Shown here one piece after another: positions 7,353 through 15,762 of a DNA stretch of 64,000 nt. The position numbers and the translations under genes were made by a program. This stretch comes from CAZSAK01 sp964605155 (GTDB lineage Bacteria > Pseudomonadota > Gammaproteobacteria > SZUA-140), in NCBI GenBank assembly GCA_964605155.1, contig CAZSAK010000007.1, forward strand, positions 30,188-94,187, written 5' to 3'. The notes below the pieces were generated by a model. The model was not told the DNA's origin. It searched no databases and saw nothing but the letters and a program-made list of their open reading frames with translations. Each line of letters begins with the position of its first letter. Within the stretch, counting starts at the first letter, position 1.

Positions 7353-9398
7353 ATGTCTACAACGTTGACGGAGATTAATTCGGCACTGCAACAAGACCGT
7401 TTCAGAGATCAGATGCGGGTGTTTGCGGACTGGAAGGCTGAGCTCACGCAAACTATCAAGGATTACCAGGACTGGCTGAATACGCACCAGTTGGGAAGCC
7501 CTGAAATCGAGTTGCGTATCTATGATGCCCTGGAAGCACTGAATTCCGACAAACTGACGATCGCCTTCGTTGCTGAATTTTCCCGCGGTAAATCCGAACT
7601 GATCAATGCCATCTTTTTTGCCGATTACGGCCGGCGCCTGCTGCCATCCGAAGCCGGCCGCACCACGATGTGTCCGACCGAACTGTTTTACGACCAGGAA
7701 TCGCAGGAATCATACGTCCGTTTACTGCCGATCGAGACCCGCCTGAGTGATATCAGTCTCTCCGACCTGAAGGCCGAACCAAGTTACTGGAAGACCCTGC
7801 CGCTCGACGTCAACACCCCGGATCAGATGGCCAAGACGTTTGAAGAGGTGATAAAGACCAAGCGTGTACCTTATGAAGAGGCGGAACGCCTGGGATTAAC
7901 CAATGCAGAAGGACATGATGGTCCGGATTCAGGCAAGGAGTCATCGGATACCTCAGTGGGCAGCGCGGCGCCCAAAGAGGTCGAGATCCCGCAATGGCGA
8001 CATGCCATTATCAGTTTCCCTCATCCACTGCTCCAACAAGGCCTGGTAGTGCTGGATACACCCGGATTGAATGCCCTGGGCAGTGAACCGGAACTCACCT
8101 TGAATATGTTACCCCGCGCCCAGGCCATCCTGTTTATACTCTCCGCCGATACCGGTGTCACCCGCAGTGACCTTGATATGTGGAAGAATCACATCAAGGC
8201 CTTCCGCAATAAACAACAAAGTGGACTGGTCGCCGTGTTGAACAAGATTGACATCCTGTGGGACGAGATGAAGGAACCTGACGCAATAGAGGCATCGATA
8301 CAGGAACAAAGTAAATCGAGCGCCAGGATGCTAGGTATCGATGCCGGTAATGTATTTCCTGTCTCGGCACAGAAGGCCTTACTGGCCAAGATCCGCAACA
8401 ACAAGGATCTGCTGGCACAGAGCAAGCTCCCTGCACTGGAGTCGTTACTTGCGGTCGAAATTCTGCCTGCGAGGCAGCGGGTTATCTGGGATAACATCGT
8501 GTCCGGCCTCGACCAGGCGATCGACAATACCTATAATCCGATCGCCTCGCAATTGGACGATCTAGTCCAGCAGATCAAGGAACTATCGAGCATGAGCGGC
8601 AAAAGCGATAACGTCGTCAGGCATCTGCTGGAAAAAGCCAAGCAACAGAAGGCCGTCTATTACGAAAGCGTAAAAAATTTCCAGTCCAGCCGGCGCAAAC
8701 TCGCAATGCAGGCCAAGATCATGTTCAACACCATCGGCATGGAAACTATTGATGATATGATCAACAAGACCCGCAAGGAAATGTCGGGGAGCTGGACAAC
8801 GATGGGCCTGAAAAACGGTATGTCCGTCTTTTTCGACAGCGCGCGTGATGCAATGCAGATCGCCGGTCGTCACTCAGAGCAGACATTCAAGGTGGTGTTG
8901 TCCATCTATGATAAATTCGAGAAGGAACACGGTCTGCACATCAACAAACCACAACCTTTTCCAATCAGGAAGTACAGCGGGGAACTCGATCAACTCTATC
9001 TGAAAGCAGAGGAATATCGCAACAGTACCCTGACCACGGTCACCGAGCAAAGCTTCGTCATCAAGAATTTCTTCGTCTCGCTGGTCAGTCACGCCCGCAA
9101 CGTCTTTGCAAACGCCAACGCTCACGCCGAAAACTGGCTTAAGGAACTGATCAATCCACTGGTCAACCAGATTCAGGAGAAACGCGAGCGCATCGACCAG
9201 CATATGGCCACCCTGACGAAACTCAAGGAATCGAAAGAATCCCTTAAGGAAAAGATGCAGCAACTGGAATCCCAGCGTCAGTTCCTGGATGAACAGGTAA
9301 AGTCCTTGAAAAAGATACGGGAGTCTCTGCAGCACTGTTCCCCCCCTGAAATCGACGAGTCCAAAACCAAAACCGCCTCCAAAGAGGCCGTCCACTAA
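7353..9398 (+). CDS. Bacterial dynamin-like GTPase
   Basis: A 681-residue dynamin-superfamily GTPase. The G1 loop is AEFSRGKS (residues 74-81, with Ala in place of the usual first Gly), the G2 threonine lies in GRTTMCPTE (102-110), G3 is DTPGL (235-239) and G4 is NKID (297-300). An acidic, Ser/Gly-rich insert (about 184-207) separates switch regions. The C-terminal half is helical with coiled-coil character (about 390-450 and 590-670), and no clear membrane segment is seen. Bacterial dynamins remodel or protect membranes, some in phage or stress defence; the role here is unknown. It stands alone between yggU and metX rather than as the paired dynamins of other bacteria. Confidence 0.85.
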   Translation: MSTTLTEINSALQQDRFRDQMRVFADWKAELTQTIKDYQDWLNTHQLGSPEIELRIYDALEALNSDKLTIAFVAEFSRGKSELINAIFFADYGRRLLPSEAGRTTMCPTELFYDQESQESYVRLLPIETRLSDISLSDLKAEPSYWKTLPLDVNTPDQMAKTFEEVIKTKRVPYEEAERLGLTNAEGHDGPDSGKESSDTSVGSAAPKEVEIPQWRHAIISFPHPLLQQGLVVLDTPGLNALGSEPELTLNMLPRAQAILFILSADTGVTRSDLDMWKNHIKAFRNKQQSGLVAVLNKIDILWDEMKEPDAIEASIQEQSKSSARMLGIDAGNVFPVSAQKALLAKIRNNKDLLAQSKLPALESLLAVEILPARQRVIWDNIVSGLDQAIDNTYNPIASQLDDLVQQIKELSSMSGKSDNVVRHLLEKAKQQKAVYYESVKNFQSSRRKLAMQAKIMFNTIGMETIDDMINKTRKEMSGSWTTMGLKNGMSVFFDSARDAMQIAGRHSEQTFKVVLSIYDKFEKEHGLHINKPQPFPIRKYSGELDQLYLKAEEYRNSTLTTVTEQSFVIKNFFVSLVSHARNVFANANAHAENWLKELINPLVNQIQEKRERIDQHMATLTKLKESKESLKEKMQQLESQRQFLDEQVKSLKKIRESLQHCSPPEIDESKTKTASKEAVH

Positions 9399-9597
9399 CG
9401 TCTGATCACCGTCGCGCAGAAACTCCGAGCACAAACTCTGATAAGAGTTGCGCATTACAGAAAGCTTTGCTTAAATCATATGCTTACGGAAGGCACGCTG
9501 GTGTGGATTGAACATCATCGACGCGGCCACCCGTCGGAGCACCGGGTTTAAGCCGCTCCTTCTGATTGTTAACCAACGAATAAACAGATACAACAAG
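9399..9597 (+). other. metX leader region with two small inverted repeats
   Basis: The 199-bp gap holds AACTCT-GATA-AGAGTT (9434-9449), a possible weak terminator of the GTPase gene but without a T tract, and GGAGC/GCTCC (9536-9540, 9555-9559) shortly before metX. I could not match it to any SAM riboswitch consensus. An upstream in-frame TTG at 9508 would extend MetX by 30 unlikely residues and was not used. Confidence 0.3.
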
Positions 9598-10737
9598 ATG
9601 CCTGATACTCTGCCGCCCGACTCCGTCGGACTGGTGACTCCGCAATCACTCCATTTCGATACCCCTCTCCAGCTGGATTGCGGCCGGACGCTGCCGCAGT
9701 ACGACTTCGTATACGAGACCTACGGCAAACTCAATCCGGAACACAGCAATGCCGTGCTGATCTGTCACGCCCTCTCAGGCGACCATCATGCGGCAGGTTA
9801 CCATAGTATGGCCGACCGCAAGCCCGGCTGGTGGGAAACCTGTATCGGGCCGGGCAAGCCCATCGATACGGATCGCTACTTCGTGGTGTGCCCCAACAAC
9901 CTCGGTGGCTGCAAAGGATCCACCGGTCCGACCAGCACCAACCCGGCTAATGGCAAAAAGTACGGTCCGGATTTCCCTATCGTCACCGTCAAGGACTGGG
10001 TCAGGAGCCAGGCCACTCTGGCCGATGCCATGGGCATCGAGCAATGGGCGGCAGTCATCGGCGGCAGCCTGGGAGGCATGCAGTCCATACAATGGGCGAT
10101 TGATTATCCCGATCGGGTGCGTCACGCCGTGGTGATCGCCGCCGCGCCCAGGCTATCGGCCCAGAATATCGCCTTTAATGAATTGGCACGCCAAGCCATC
10201 ATGTCGGATCCGGATTTTCATGCCGGTCAATATTACGATCATGGCGTCATACCGCGTCGCGGGCTGATGCTGGCACGTATGCTGGGTCATATCACCTATC
10301 TGTCGGATGACGTGATGCGTTCCAAGTTCGGACGTGAATTGAGGGAAGGTAAACTGAATTTCGGCTTTGATGTGGAGTTCCAGGTCGAGAGTTACCTGCG
10401 ATATCAGGGACTATCATTCGTCGAACACTTCGACGCCAACACCTACCTGCTGATGACCAAGGCACTCGATTATTTTGATCCCGCCAGCGAATTCGACAAT
10501 GATCTCGCCGTGGCATTCCGTCAGGCCAGGGCGGAATTCCTGGTGATCTCGTTTACCAGCGACTGGCGATTTTCAACCGCGCGTTCGCGCGAGATTGTCA
10601 AGGCTCTGCTAGAAGGTGGCAAACATATCACCTACGCCAAGGTTAGCGCCGATCAGGGCCACGATGCCTTCCTGTTGCCCATACCCTACTATCTTGATGT
10701 GTTCTCATCCTATATGAAACGCGAGGTCACAACATAA
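9598..10737 (+). CDS. metX: Homoserine O-acyltransferase MetX
   Basis: A 379-residue alpha/beta-hydrolase that acylates homoserine, the first committed step of methionine synthesis. The nucleophile is Ser157 in GGSLGGMQ. The charge-relay Asp is in FTSDWRFS (about residue 318) and the His in DQGHDAFLL (about residue 351). CHALSGDHHAAG near residues 56-67 is the oxyanion-side motif. MetX proteins paired with MetW in Proteobacteria often use succinyl-CoA rather than acetyl-CoA, so acyl specificity is open. The ATG at 9598 fits the family N-terminus. Its stop overlaps the metW start (TAATG). Confidence 0.95.
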   Translation: MPDTLPPDSVGLVTPQSLHFDTPLQLDCGRTLPQYDFVYETYGKLNPEHSNAVLICHALSGDHHAAGYHSMADRKPGWWETCIGPGKPIDTDRYFVVCPNNLGGCKGSTGPTSTNPANGKKYGPDFPIVTVKDWVRSQATLADAMGIEQWAAVIGGSLGGMQSIQWAIDYPDRVRHAVVIAAAPRLSAQNIAFNELARQAIMSDPDFHAGQYYDHGVIPRRGLMLARMLGHITYLSDDVMRSKFGRELREGKLNFGFDVEFQVESYLRYQGLSFVEHFDANTYLLMTKALDYFDPASEFDNDLAVAFRQARAEFLVISFTSDWRFSTARSREIVKALLEGGKHITYAKVSADQGHDAFLLPIPYYLDVFSSYMKREVTT

Positions 10738-11339
10738 TGGCGTTGCGCGCTGACCTTGACATCATCAGCGGCTGGATCACGCCGGGCAGCCGGGTGCTTG
10801 ACCTGGGCTGTGGCGACGGCGCATTACTCGCCTATCTGCAGGACAACCGGCGGGTCACCGGTTACGGCCTGGAGATCGACGATGCAAACATCGTCAAATG
10901 TGTACAGGCGGGTGTGAACGTGATCCAGACCGACCTCGATGCCGGTCTGTCGGATTTTCAGGCTGATGCCTTCGATTATGTTGTAATGACCCAGACCTTG
11001 CAGGCCATCTACTATCCTCACCGCCTGCTCAACGAGATGTTGCGCATCGGCCGCGAGGGCATCGTGACCTTTCCCAATTTCGGCCATTACCAGGCACGCA
11101 TCCAGATCGGTCTTGGCGGACACATGCCGATCTCGAAATCACTGCCGAATGAATGGTACGACACCCCGAACATCCACCTGTGCACGGTCAAGGACTTCGA
11201 GCGGTTGTGCCAACAGCAAAACATCCATATCCTGCAACGTAACGTGGTCGACCATGCCCACAAGACCAGTCTCGGCATGCGCCTGCTGCCGAACCTGCTC
11301 GGCGAGATCGCGCTCTATCGTTTCGAACGCAAACGCTGA
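10737..11339 (+). CDS. metW: Methionine biosynthesis protein MetW
   Basis: A 200-residue class I methyltransferase-fold protein with the SAM-site-like VLDLGCGDGALLAYL (residues 19-33). Further marks are VMTQTLQAIYYPHRLLNEMLRIG (about 82-104) and the FPNFGHYQARIQIGLGGHMP stretch. MetW is the obligate partner that supports MetX activity in many Proteobacteria. A catalytic role of its own is unproven. The start overlaps the metX stop by one base, so translation is coupled and a complex is likely. It is convergent with xthA, 6 bp away. Confidence 0.94.
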   Translation: MALRADLDIISGWITPGSRVLDLGCGDGALLAYLQDNRRVTGYGLEIDDANIVKCVQAGVNVIQTDLDAGLSDFQADAFDYVVMTQTLQAIYYPHRLLNEMLRIGREGIVTFPNFGHYQARIQIGLGGHMPISKSLPNEWYDTPNIHLCTVKDFERLCQQQNIHILQRNVVDHAHKTSLGMRLLPNLLGEIALYRFERKR

Positions 11340-11345
11340 TAACGC

Positions 11346-12119
11346 CTATATCTTGATGTCATAATCGATGATCAACGGCGCATGGTCGGAAAAGCGTTTA
11401 TTCTTATATATTGATACCGTCCGCACCTTGTCCTTCAATCCCGGGGTGATCACCTGGTAATCGATCCGCCAGCCGACGTTTTTGGACCAGGCCTGGCCGC
11501 GATTTGACCACCAGGTGTACTGATCAGGTTCCTGGTTGACCACGCGAAAGGCATCGACGTAACCAACAGGCCCGAACAGTTCATCCATCCATGCACGCTC
11601 TTCGGGGAGAAAGCCGGAATTCTTCTGGTTGCCACGCCAATTCTTGATATCGATCTTTTTATGGGCGATGTTCCAGTCGCCGCAAATGATATAGTTGCGT
11701 CGTTTGCGACGTAACTGAAGTAACACCGGCATCAGATGCGCCATCACCTCGAATTTCACCGCCTGGCGCTCTTCACTGCTGGAACCCGATGGCATATATA
11801 AGGAAACGACGCTCAACTTGCCGAAATCGGCCTGGATAAACCTCCCTTCGGCATCGAAGGACGACCAGCCGAGTCCCATAACGACCTTGTCGGGTTGCTG
11901 CCTGCTAAAGATCGCCACTCCGCTGTAGCCCTTCTTCTGGGCGTCATGATAATAGGCATGGTAGCCTTGTGGCCGGAATATCCCGTCCGTCAGCTGGTGT
12001 TCCTGAGCCTTGGTCTCCTGCAGACACACCACATCCGCCTTCTGGCGCGTCAGCCAGGTAAAAAATCCCTTCTTCGCCGCCGAGCGGATACCATTTACAT
12101 TCAATGTAATGATTTTCAT
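11346..12119 (-). CDS. xthA: Exodeoxyribonuclease III XthA
   Basis: A 257-residue Mg-dependent AP endonuclease / 3'-5' exonuclease for base-excision repair. Marks seen are LNVNGIRSA (residues 5-13), CLQETKAQ (about 33-40, metal-binding Glu), ICGDWNIAH (Asp and Asn, about 145-153), and the C-terminal FSDHAPLIIDY with the catalytic Asp-His pair. It is convergent with metW and divergent from the MerR gene; the 148-bp region upstream is AT-rich. Confidence 0.95.
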   Translation of the reverse strand: MKIITLNVNGIRSAAKKGFFTWLTRQKADVVCLQETKAQEHQLTDGIFRPQGYHAYYHDAQKKGYSGVAIFSRQQPDKVVMGLGWSSFDAEGRFIQADFGKLSVVSLYMPSGSSSEERQAVKFEVMAHLMPVLLQLRRKRRNYIICGDWNIAHKKIDIKNWRGNQKNSGFLPEERAWMDELFGPVGYVDAFRVVNQEPDQYTWWSNRGQAWSKNVGWRIDYQVITPGLKDKVRTVSIYKNKRFSDHAPLIIDYDIKI

Positions 12120-12267
12120 AGATTTATTCTCACTATATCAGGCTGTTCGCAGGCCAAATCAATTAAAAATGTACAATTTTTCATATTTTTGTCATATTTT
12201 TCTTGACTTTTTCCCGATTGTGGCCAAACTTAATCGGGACAATCATCGCCCCATGACAAGGGGGTAT

Positions 12268-12750
12268 ATGACGGAACAGGCATATACAAGCAGGCAAGTC
12301 ATCGCCATAACAGAAGTTACCAACCGCCAGCTGGCATACTGGCGCAAGACAGGCCTTATTCTCCCATCACAATTTACACCGGGCGGACACGCCCGGTATT
12401 CTTTTACCGACATCATCGCCGTCAAGGCCGCCAAGCAACTGATCGATGCCGGTGTTTCCGTGCAACGCCTGCGCAAAAGTATCACCGCCCTGACACGCCT
12501 GCTCCCCAACCTGCATACGCCGCTCAGTGAACTTTCGCTGGTAGCTACCGGCGATGTGGTATTGATCTTTCATCAGGGCGCCGCCTTCGAAGCACTTTCC
12601 GGACAAGAATGGATTTTGCCTATCGCACAATTGCAACGCAACATCGCGCAACGGATGAAGACTGACGACGATGACCGACAAACCGAACTGTTTCCGGAGC
12701 TGACAGAAAAACATGCAACACAGCAATCGAATATTCAAAAGGCAGTGTGA
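12268..12750 (+). CDS. MerR-family transcriptional regulator
   Basis: A 160-residue regulator with an N-terminal MerR winged helix-turn-helix (YTSRQVIAITEVTNRQLAYW near residues 6-25, then a wing with GGHARYSFTDI). A helical part follows, and a C-terminal domain without the metal-binding cysteines of MerR/CueR, so the effector is unknown. The ATG at 12268 is preceded by AAGGGGG; longer readings back to 12010 cover AT-rich intergenic sequence and part of xthA and are discarded. TTGACT at 12203-12208 may be a -35 box. It lies 96 bp before the parA-CBM48 gene but is cut off from it by a strong terminator, so it may regulate that operon rather than be part of it. Confidence 0.85.
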   Translation: MTEQAYTSRQVIAITEVTNRQLAYWRKTGLILPSQFTPGGHARYSFTDIIAVKAAKQLIDAGVSVQRLRKSITALTRLLPNLHTPLSELSLVATGDVVLIFHQGAAFEALSGQEWILPIAQLQRNIAQRMKTDDDDRQTELFPELTEKHATQQSNIQKAV

Positions 12751-12763
12751 ACACTGCCTTTTT
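12737..12763 (+). terminator. Rho-independent terminator of the MerR gene
   Basis: GGCAGTGT (12741-12748) and ACACTGCC (12751-12758) form a perfect stem. It is extended by an A tract before and a T tract after, giving up to 12 base pairs, and overlaps the MerR stop codon. This isolates the MerR transcript from the downstream ParA gene. Confidence 0.88.
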
Positions 12764-12846
12764 GTTTTGACCGCCGAGATGTCAAAGATGCCGGCAGGTA
12801 CCATGCATCTCCGGCGATCTGATATTCAATGTGGAGGGACATTCCA

Positions 12847-14061
12847 ATGACCATTATTGCAGTTGCGAATCAGAAGGGAGGCTGCGGTAAAACAACAACC
12901 GCAATAAATCTCGCCGCATGTCTGGGCAAGAAGGATCAGCATGTATTGTTGATCGATATGGACCCGCAAGGCCATGCCTCGCTAGGGCTCGGACAAAATT
13001 GCGAGGATCTCGCAGGTCTGTATGAGGTATTTTTACACGACGCCGAACTGGATGAGGTGATTCTGCCGAATGTCGCCCAGGGCGTGGATCTTGCGCCCGC
13101 CACCATCTCGCTCGCCGCTGTCGAACATCTGCTCGCCGATATCCCCAAACGCGAGCGACAGCTGAAGATGCATCTCGAACAACTTCCCAATAAATACGAT
13201 TTCATCATCATCGACTGTCCGCCCACCCTGGGCCTGTTGTCTTTTAACGCCCTGCGCTCCGCCGACCAGGTCCTCATCCCGATGGAGATGAGCGTCTTCG
13301 CCCTCGACGGGATAGAACGGCTGTGTGAAACCATAGCATTGGTCGAGGATAAATACGATCTTGATATCCACATTCAGATACTGCCGACGCTGGTCGATTA
13401 CCGCACCCGCTTTTCATACAACATTCTAAACGAGGTGCGCGAACGATTCGCCCATCAACTGCTGCAGGTCGCCATCCATTACACCATTCGCCTCAAGGAG
13501 GCCGCACAGAACGGCAAACCCATCATCGATTACGCGCCGTTTTCACCAGCCGCACATGACTATAACAGTCTGGCCGAATACTACATACAGGGTTATGAAT
13601 CGGACTTCCGTGAAAAAGTGATTGCAGCCCTCGACCAGGCCGACACGCTGGCAAATACCTATGCCCCTGTCGAGATCCCCGAGGATATCCTGCGGACGAA
13701 AAAAGGCCACATCGACACCACCCCGCCCACAGGAATGGACGATGATATCGGTTCTTATCTCAGCAAAGAATCCATCAACAGGCAACTCGTAACCCTCTCC
13801 TTTGATAACAGGGATGCGAACGATATCCAGATCGCCGGCGAATTCAACGACTGGCAGCCGGACCATGGCGTCGAGACCCGGATTGTCAATGGTATCCTGC
13901 AAAAGGTGCTGAGTGTTAAACCCGGTGCCTATCAGTATCGCCTGATTGTCGACGGCAAGTGGCAGGAGGACCCCGACAACCCCTTGCAGGTTACGAATGA
14001 CTTCGGTGAGATCAACTCGTTGTTACGGGTACAGAAACATCACAAAATGACTCATGCCTGA
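12847..14061 (+). CDS. ParA-type ATPase fused to a C-terminal CBM48 (glycogen-binding) domain
   Basis: A 404-residue two-domain protein. Residues 1-265 are a ParA/Soj ATPase: deviant Walker A KGGCGKTT (10-17), LLIDMDPQGH (34-43) and Walker B FIIIDCPPTLG (119-129). After a linker, residues about 314-396 are a CBM48/AMPK-beta-type domain with GEFNDW (331-336), YQYRLIVDGKW (362-372) and NDFGEINSLL (384-393). Trp336, Trp372 and Asn390 match residues that contact glycogen in AMPK-beta, so sugar binding is plausible. ParA proteins position plasmids, chromosomes or protein cargo on the nucleoid; here a polysaccharide cargo is inferred. A GGAGGG site lies 8 bases before the ATG. No parB or centromere-like repeat is nearby. 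The next gene starts 13 bp later. Confidence 0.88.
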   Translation: MTIIAVANQKGGCGKTTTAINLAACLGKKDQHVLLIDMDPQGHASLGLGQNCEDLAGLYEVFLHDAELDEVILPNVAQGVDLAPATISLAAVEHLLADIPKRERQLKMHLEQLPNKYDFIIIDCPPTLGLLSFNALRSADQVLIPMEMSVFALDGIERLCETIALVEDKYDLDIHIQILPTLVDYRTRFSYNILNEVRERFAHQLLQVAIHYTIRLKEAAQNGKPIIDYAPFSPAAHDYNSLAEYYIQGYESDFREKVIAALDQADTLANTYAPVEIPEDILRTKKGHIDTTPPTGMDDDIGSYLSKESINRQLVTLSFDNRDANDIQIAGEFNDWQPDHGVETRIVNGILQKVLSVKPGAYQYRLIVDGKWQEDPDNPLQVTNDFGEINSLLRVQKHHKMTHA

Positions 14062-14074
14062 TGACTGACCTCGT

Positions 14075-14908
14075 ATGATTTCCAGGTCTTCACATCTGGC
14101 ACACAGTTCTCGGGAACGCCTGGCTCAAATCAGCCATCATTTCCTGAGTGACGACACGCCGCCTGTTACACCAACCACAACACAGACAAATACTGGCTCA
14201 CACGCCATTACCGGAAACGACCAGGGAAATCCCGCGCAACCATATATATTGCCGGTACTCATGAATCCGCTGCTTGAATTTCATTTTCCCGTGTACGCGC
14301 TGTCGCAGGCCCTGCTGGGGTACAAGACCTCATCGGCTGTCATCCTGGTTGAGGGCGAGATGCAATCCTCGACCAGCAGTACCGTCTTCACCCCGCACAA
14401 ACATACCGGGCAGGCAATAGATCAATGCCTGATCACTGACCTGTTACAGCAAGGCCGGCAACACGGTCCGGACATCTGCCTGATCCCGGTGGCTGCCATC
14501 AACTCACCTTGCGTGATCGCCTCCCGCAGAGTGCTGATCCCGGTGCAGGCTACGCTGAACGGGATACGGTCCGCCTATCTCCAGCTTAAACGTCTGGCCT
14601 CAGTGGAACAGAATATCGATACAGGTGTTATCATCGTCGACAGCGAGGATCCGGCATGGGCGCGGCGGTGCTTCGACAAACTCGCCGCGGGCGCGATAAC
14701 GTTTCTCGATCAAACCATCACCAGTTACGGCTATCTGCCTGACCGTATCTATCCGGATAAGGTACATAACCTGCTGCTGGATTACCTACAGAACATCCCG
14801 TCCGAGATCGTGGAAACCGCCGACATGATCCTCGCCGACCTGGAACAATACCGGCAAACCGGTACGAAACAGGTCGAAGAAGACACGCCAGAATCGTCTC
14901 CAGGTTAA
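14075..14908 (+). CDS. P-loop-less MinD/FlhG-like protein (putative pseudo-ATPase)
   Basis: A 277-residue protein of unknown function. Residues 1-60 are Ser/Thr/Pro/Gln-rich and probably disordered. The rest resembles the second half of MinD/FlhG ATPases: RVLIPVQATLNGIRSAYLQL (near residue 150) resembles the alpha/beta segment after Walker B, and ARRCFDKLAAGAITFLDQ followed by GYLPD resembles the MinD/FlhG C-terminal helices. No Walker A lysine motif is present, so ATP hydrolysis is unlikely. It follows the ParA-CBM48 gene by 13 bp and precedes the next gene by 2 bp, so all three form an operon. The likely role is a partner of the ParA protein; this is inference from fold-like pattern and position. 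Confidence 0.55.
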   Translation: MISRSSHLAHSSRERLAQISHHFLSDDTPPVTPTTTQTNTGSHAITGNDQGNPAQPYILPVLMNPLLEFHFPVYALSQALLGYKTSSAVILVEGEMQSSTSSTVFTPHKHTGQAIDQCLITDLLQQGRQHGPDICLIPVAAINSPCVIASRRVLIPVQATLNGIRSAYLQLKRLASVEQNIDTGVIIVDSEDPAWARRCFDKLAAGAITFLDQTITSYGYLPDRIYPDKVHNLLLDYLQNIPSEIVETADMILADLEQYRQTGTKQVEEDTPESSPG

Positions 14909-14910
14909 CC

Positions 14911-15489
14911 ATGAGTATACAGATCCATTCCGTAACCCTTACATCAGACGAGCAATTGCATGAACTGATCGTACAGTCACTGGATAGGTTATTGGGAATG
15001 GACTATGAGGTCATCGCGGCCAGACTACCCTTAGAGGGCAATCATATCCTGACTTTGGATTCAGACCATAACCCTGTAGTGATAGGTTATAGCCATAAAG
15101 ATGGAAGACATGCACTTCTCTCGGGTATCAGTGCGGTGGAAAAATTGATGGTAACTCGTGACTTGATCTGTCAATTATATCCACGCCTGTCTGAAGTCAG
15201 CACATCGGGCGAGGATATACTGACATCGGAAAACATACGGCTGATGATACTCATACCCGAATCGATACCCGGGTCACAATACCTCACAGGCGTGCTTTCT
15301 AATATAAGGGTATTTACCTACCAAGCGCTGCAGATCGATAATGATATTGGCCTGTTGATCGAACCTGCAGCACAGCCTGCCACCACCATGAAATCATCTG
15401 AAACACCTGCACCGGGTACCTTGCCTGAATTTCGCATCGGAAAGGTCAATCTGAACGAAGAAGAAGAGCGATTTTTTCAGGAAATATAG
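14911..15489 (+). CDS. Unknown protein, third gene of the ParA-CBM48 operon
   Basis: A 192-residue protein I do not recognise. The first 90 residues show a helix-strand pattern (HELIVQSLDRLLGMDYEVI, then strands ending in HNPVVIGYSHKDG) loosely like nuclease-fold domains that follow PD-(D/E)XK topology. The usual catalytic Asp and Glu-x-Lys are not convincingly present. After residue 145 come a Thr/Pro linker and an acidic tail (NEEEERFFQEI). It starts 2 bp after the preceding stop. Base composition falls to lower GC from here on. No function is claimed. Confidence 0.6.
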   Translation: MSIQIHSVTLTSDEQLHELIVQSLDRLLGMDYEVIAARLPLEGNHILTLDSDHNPVVIGYSHKDGRHALLSGISAVEKLMVTRDLICQLYPRLSEVSTSGEDILTSENIRLMILIPESIPGSQYLTGVLSNIRVFTYQALQIDNDIGLLIEPAAQPATTMKSSETPAPGTLPEFRIGKVNLNEEEERFFQEI

Positions 15490-15762
15490 GAAGTCCGCTT
15501 CCTGATGACTGGACAGGTGATTATTACTATCCTGTAAATGATCGAAGGTATTCTCCCACCTGCCCACTATCAAGAAACCCATATAATCAATAATAATATT
15601 CTTGTATTTCAATAACATATGTTAACAGAGGGACATTTGTAGCTCAATCCCGGCATATTTCAGATTCCTTATCATTAAACTCTGAAATTTTAATACTTTA
15701 GGCATCAATCAGATCTGTCGATAAAGACACGAGTAGCTTAAATCACCCTTGAAGTCTTAATA
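15490..15762. other. AT-rich intergenic region with an inverted repeat
   Basis: A 273-bp gap before the large EAL protein gene. ATTTCAGA (15657-15664) and TCTGAAAT (15681-15688) form an 8-bp inverted repeat with a 16-base spacer, followed by TTTAAT. It could act as a weak terminator of the ParA operon or as an operator for the next gene. No gene is seen here. Confidence 0.3.

Noticed and set aside
9399..9597. SAM riboswitch before metX
   Set aside because: The two small hairpins do not match the SAM-I or SAM-II conserved cores as I know them.
12010..12267. N-terminal extension of the MerR protein
   Set aside because: The extension covers xthA and an AT-rich intergenic stretch; the MerR fold begins at the ATG at 12268, which has its own ribosome site.
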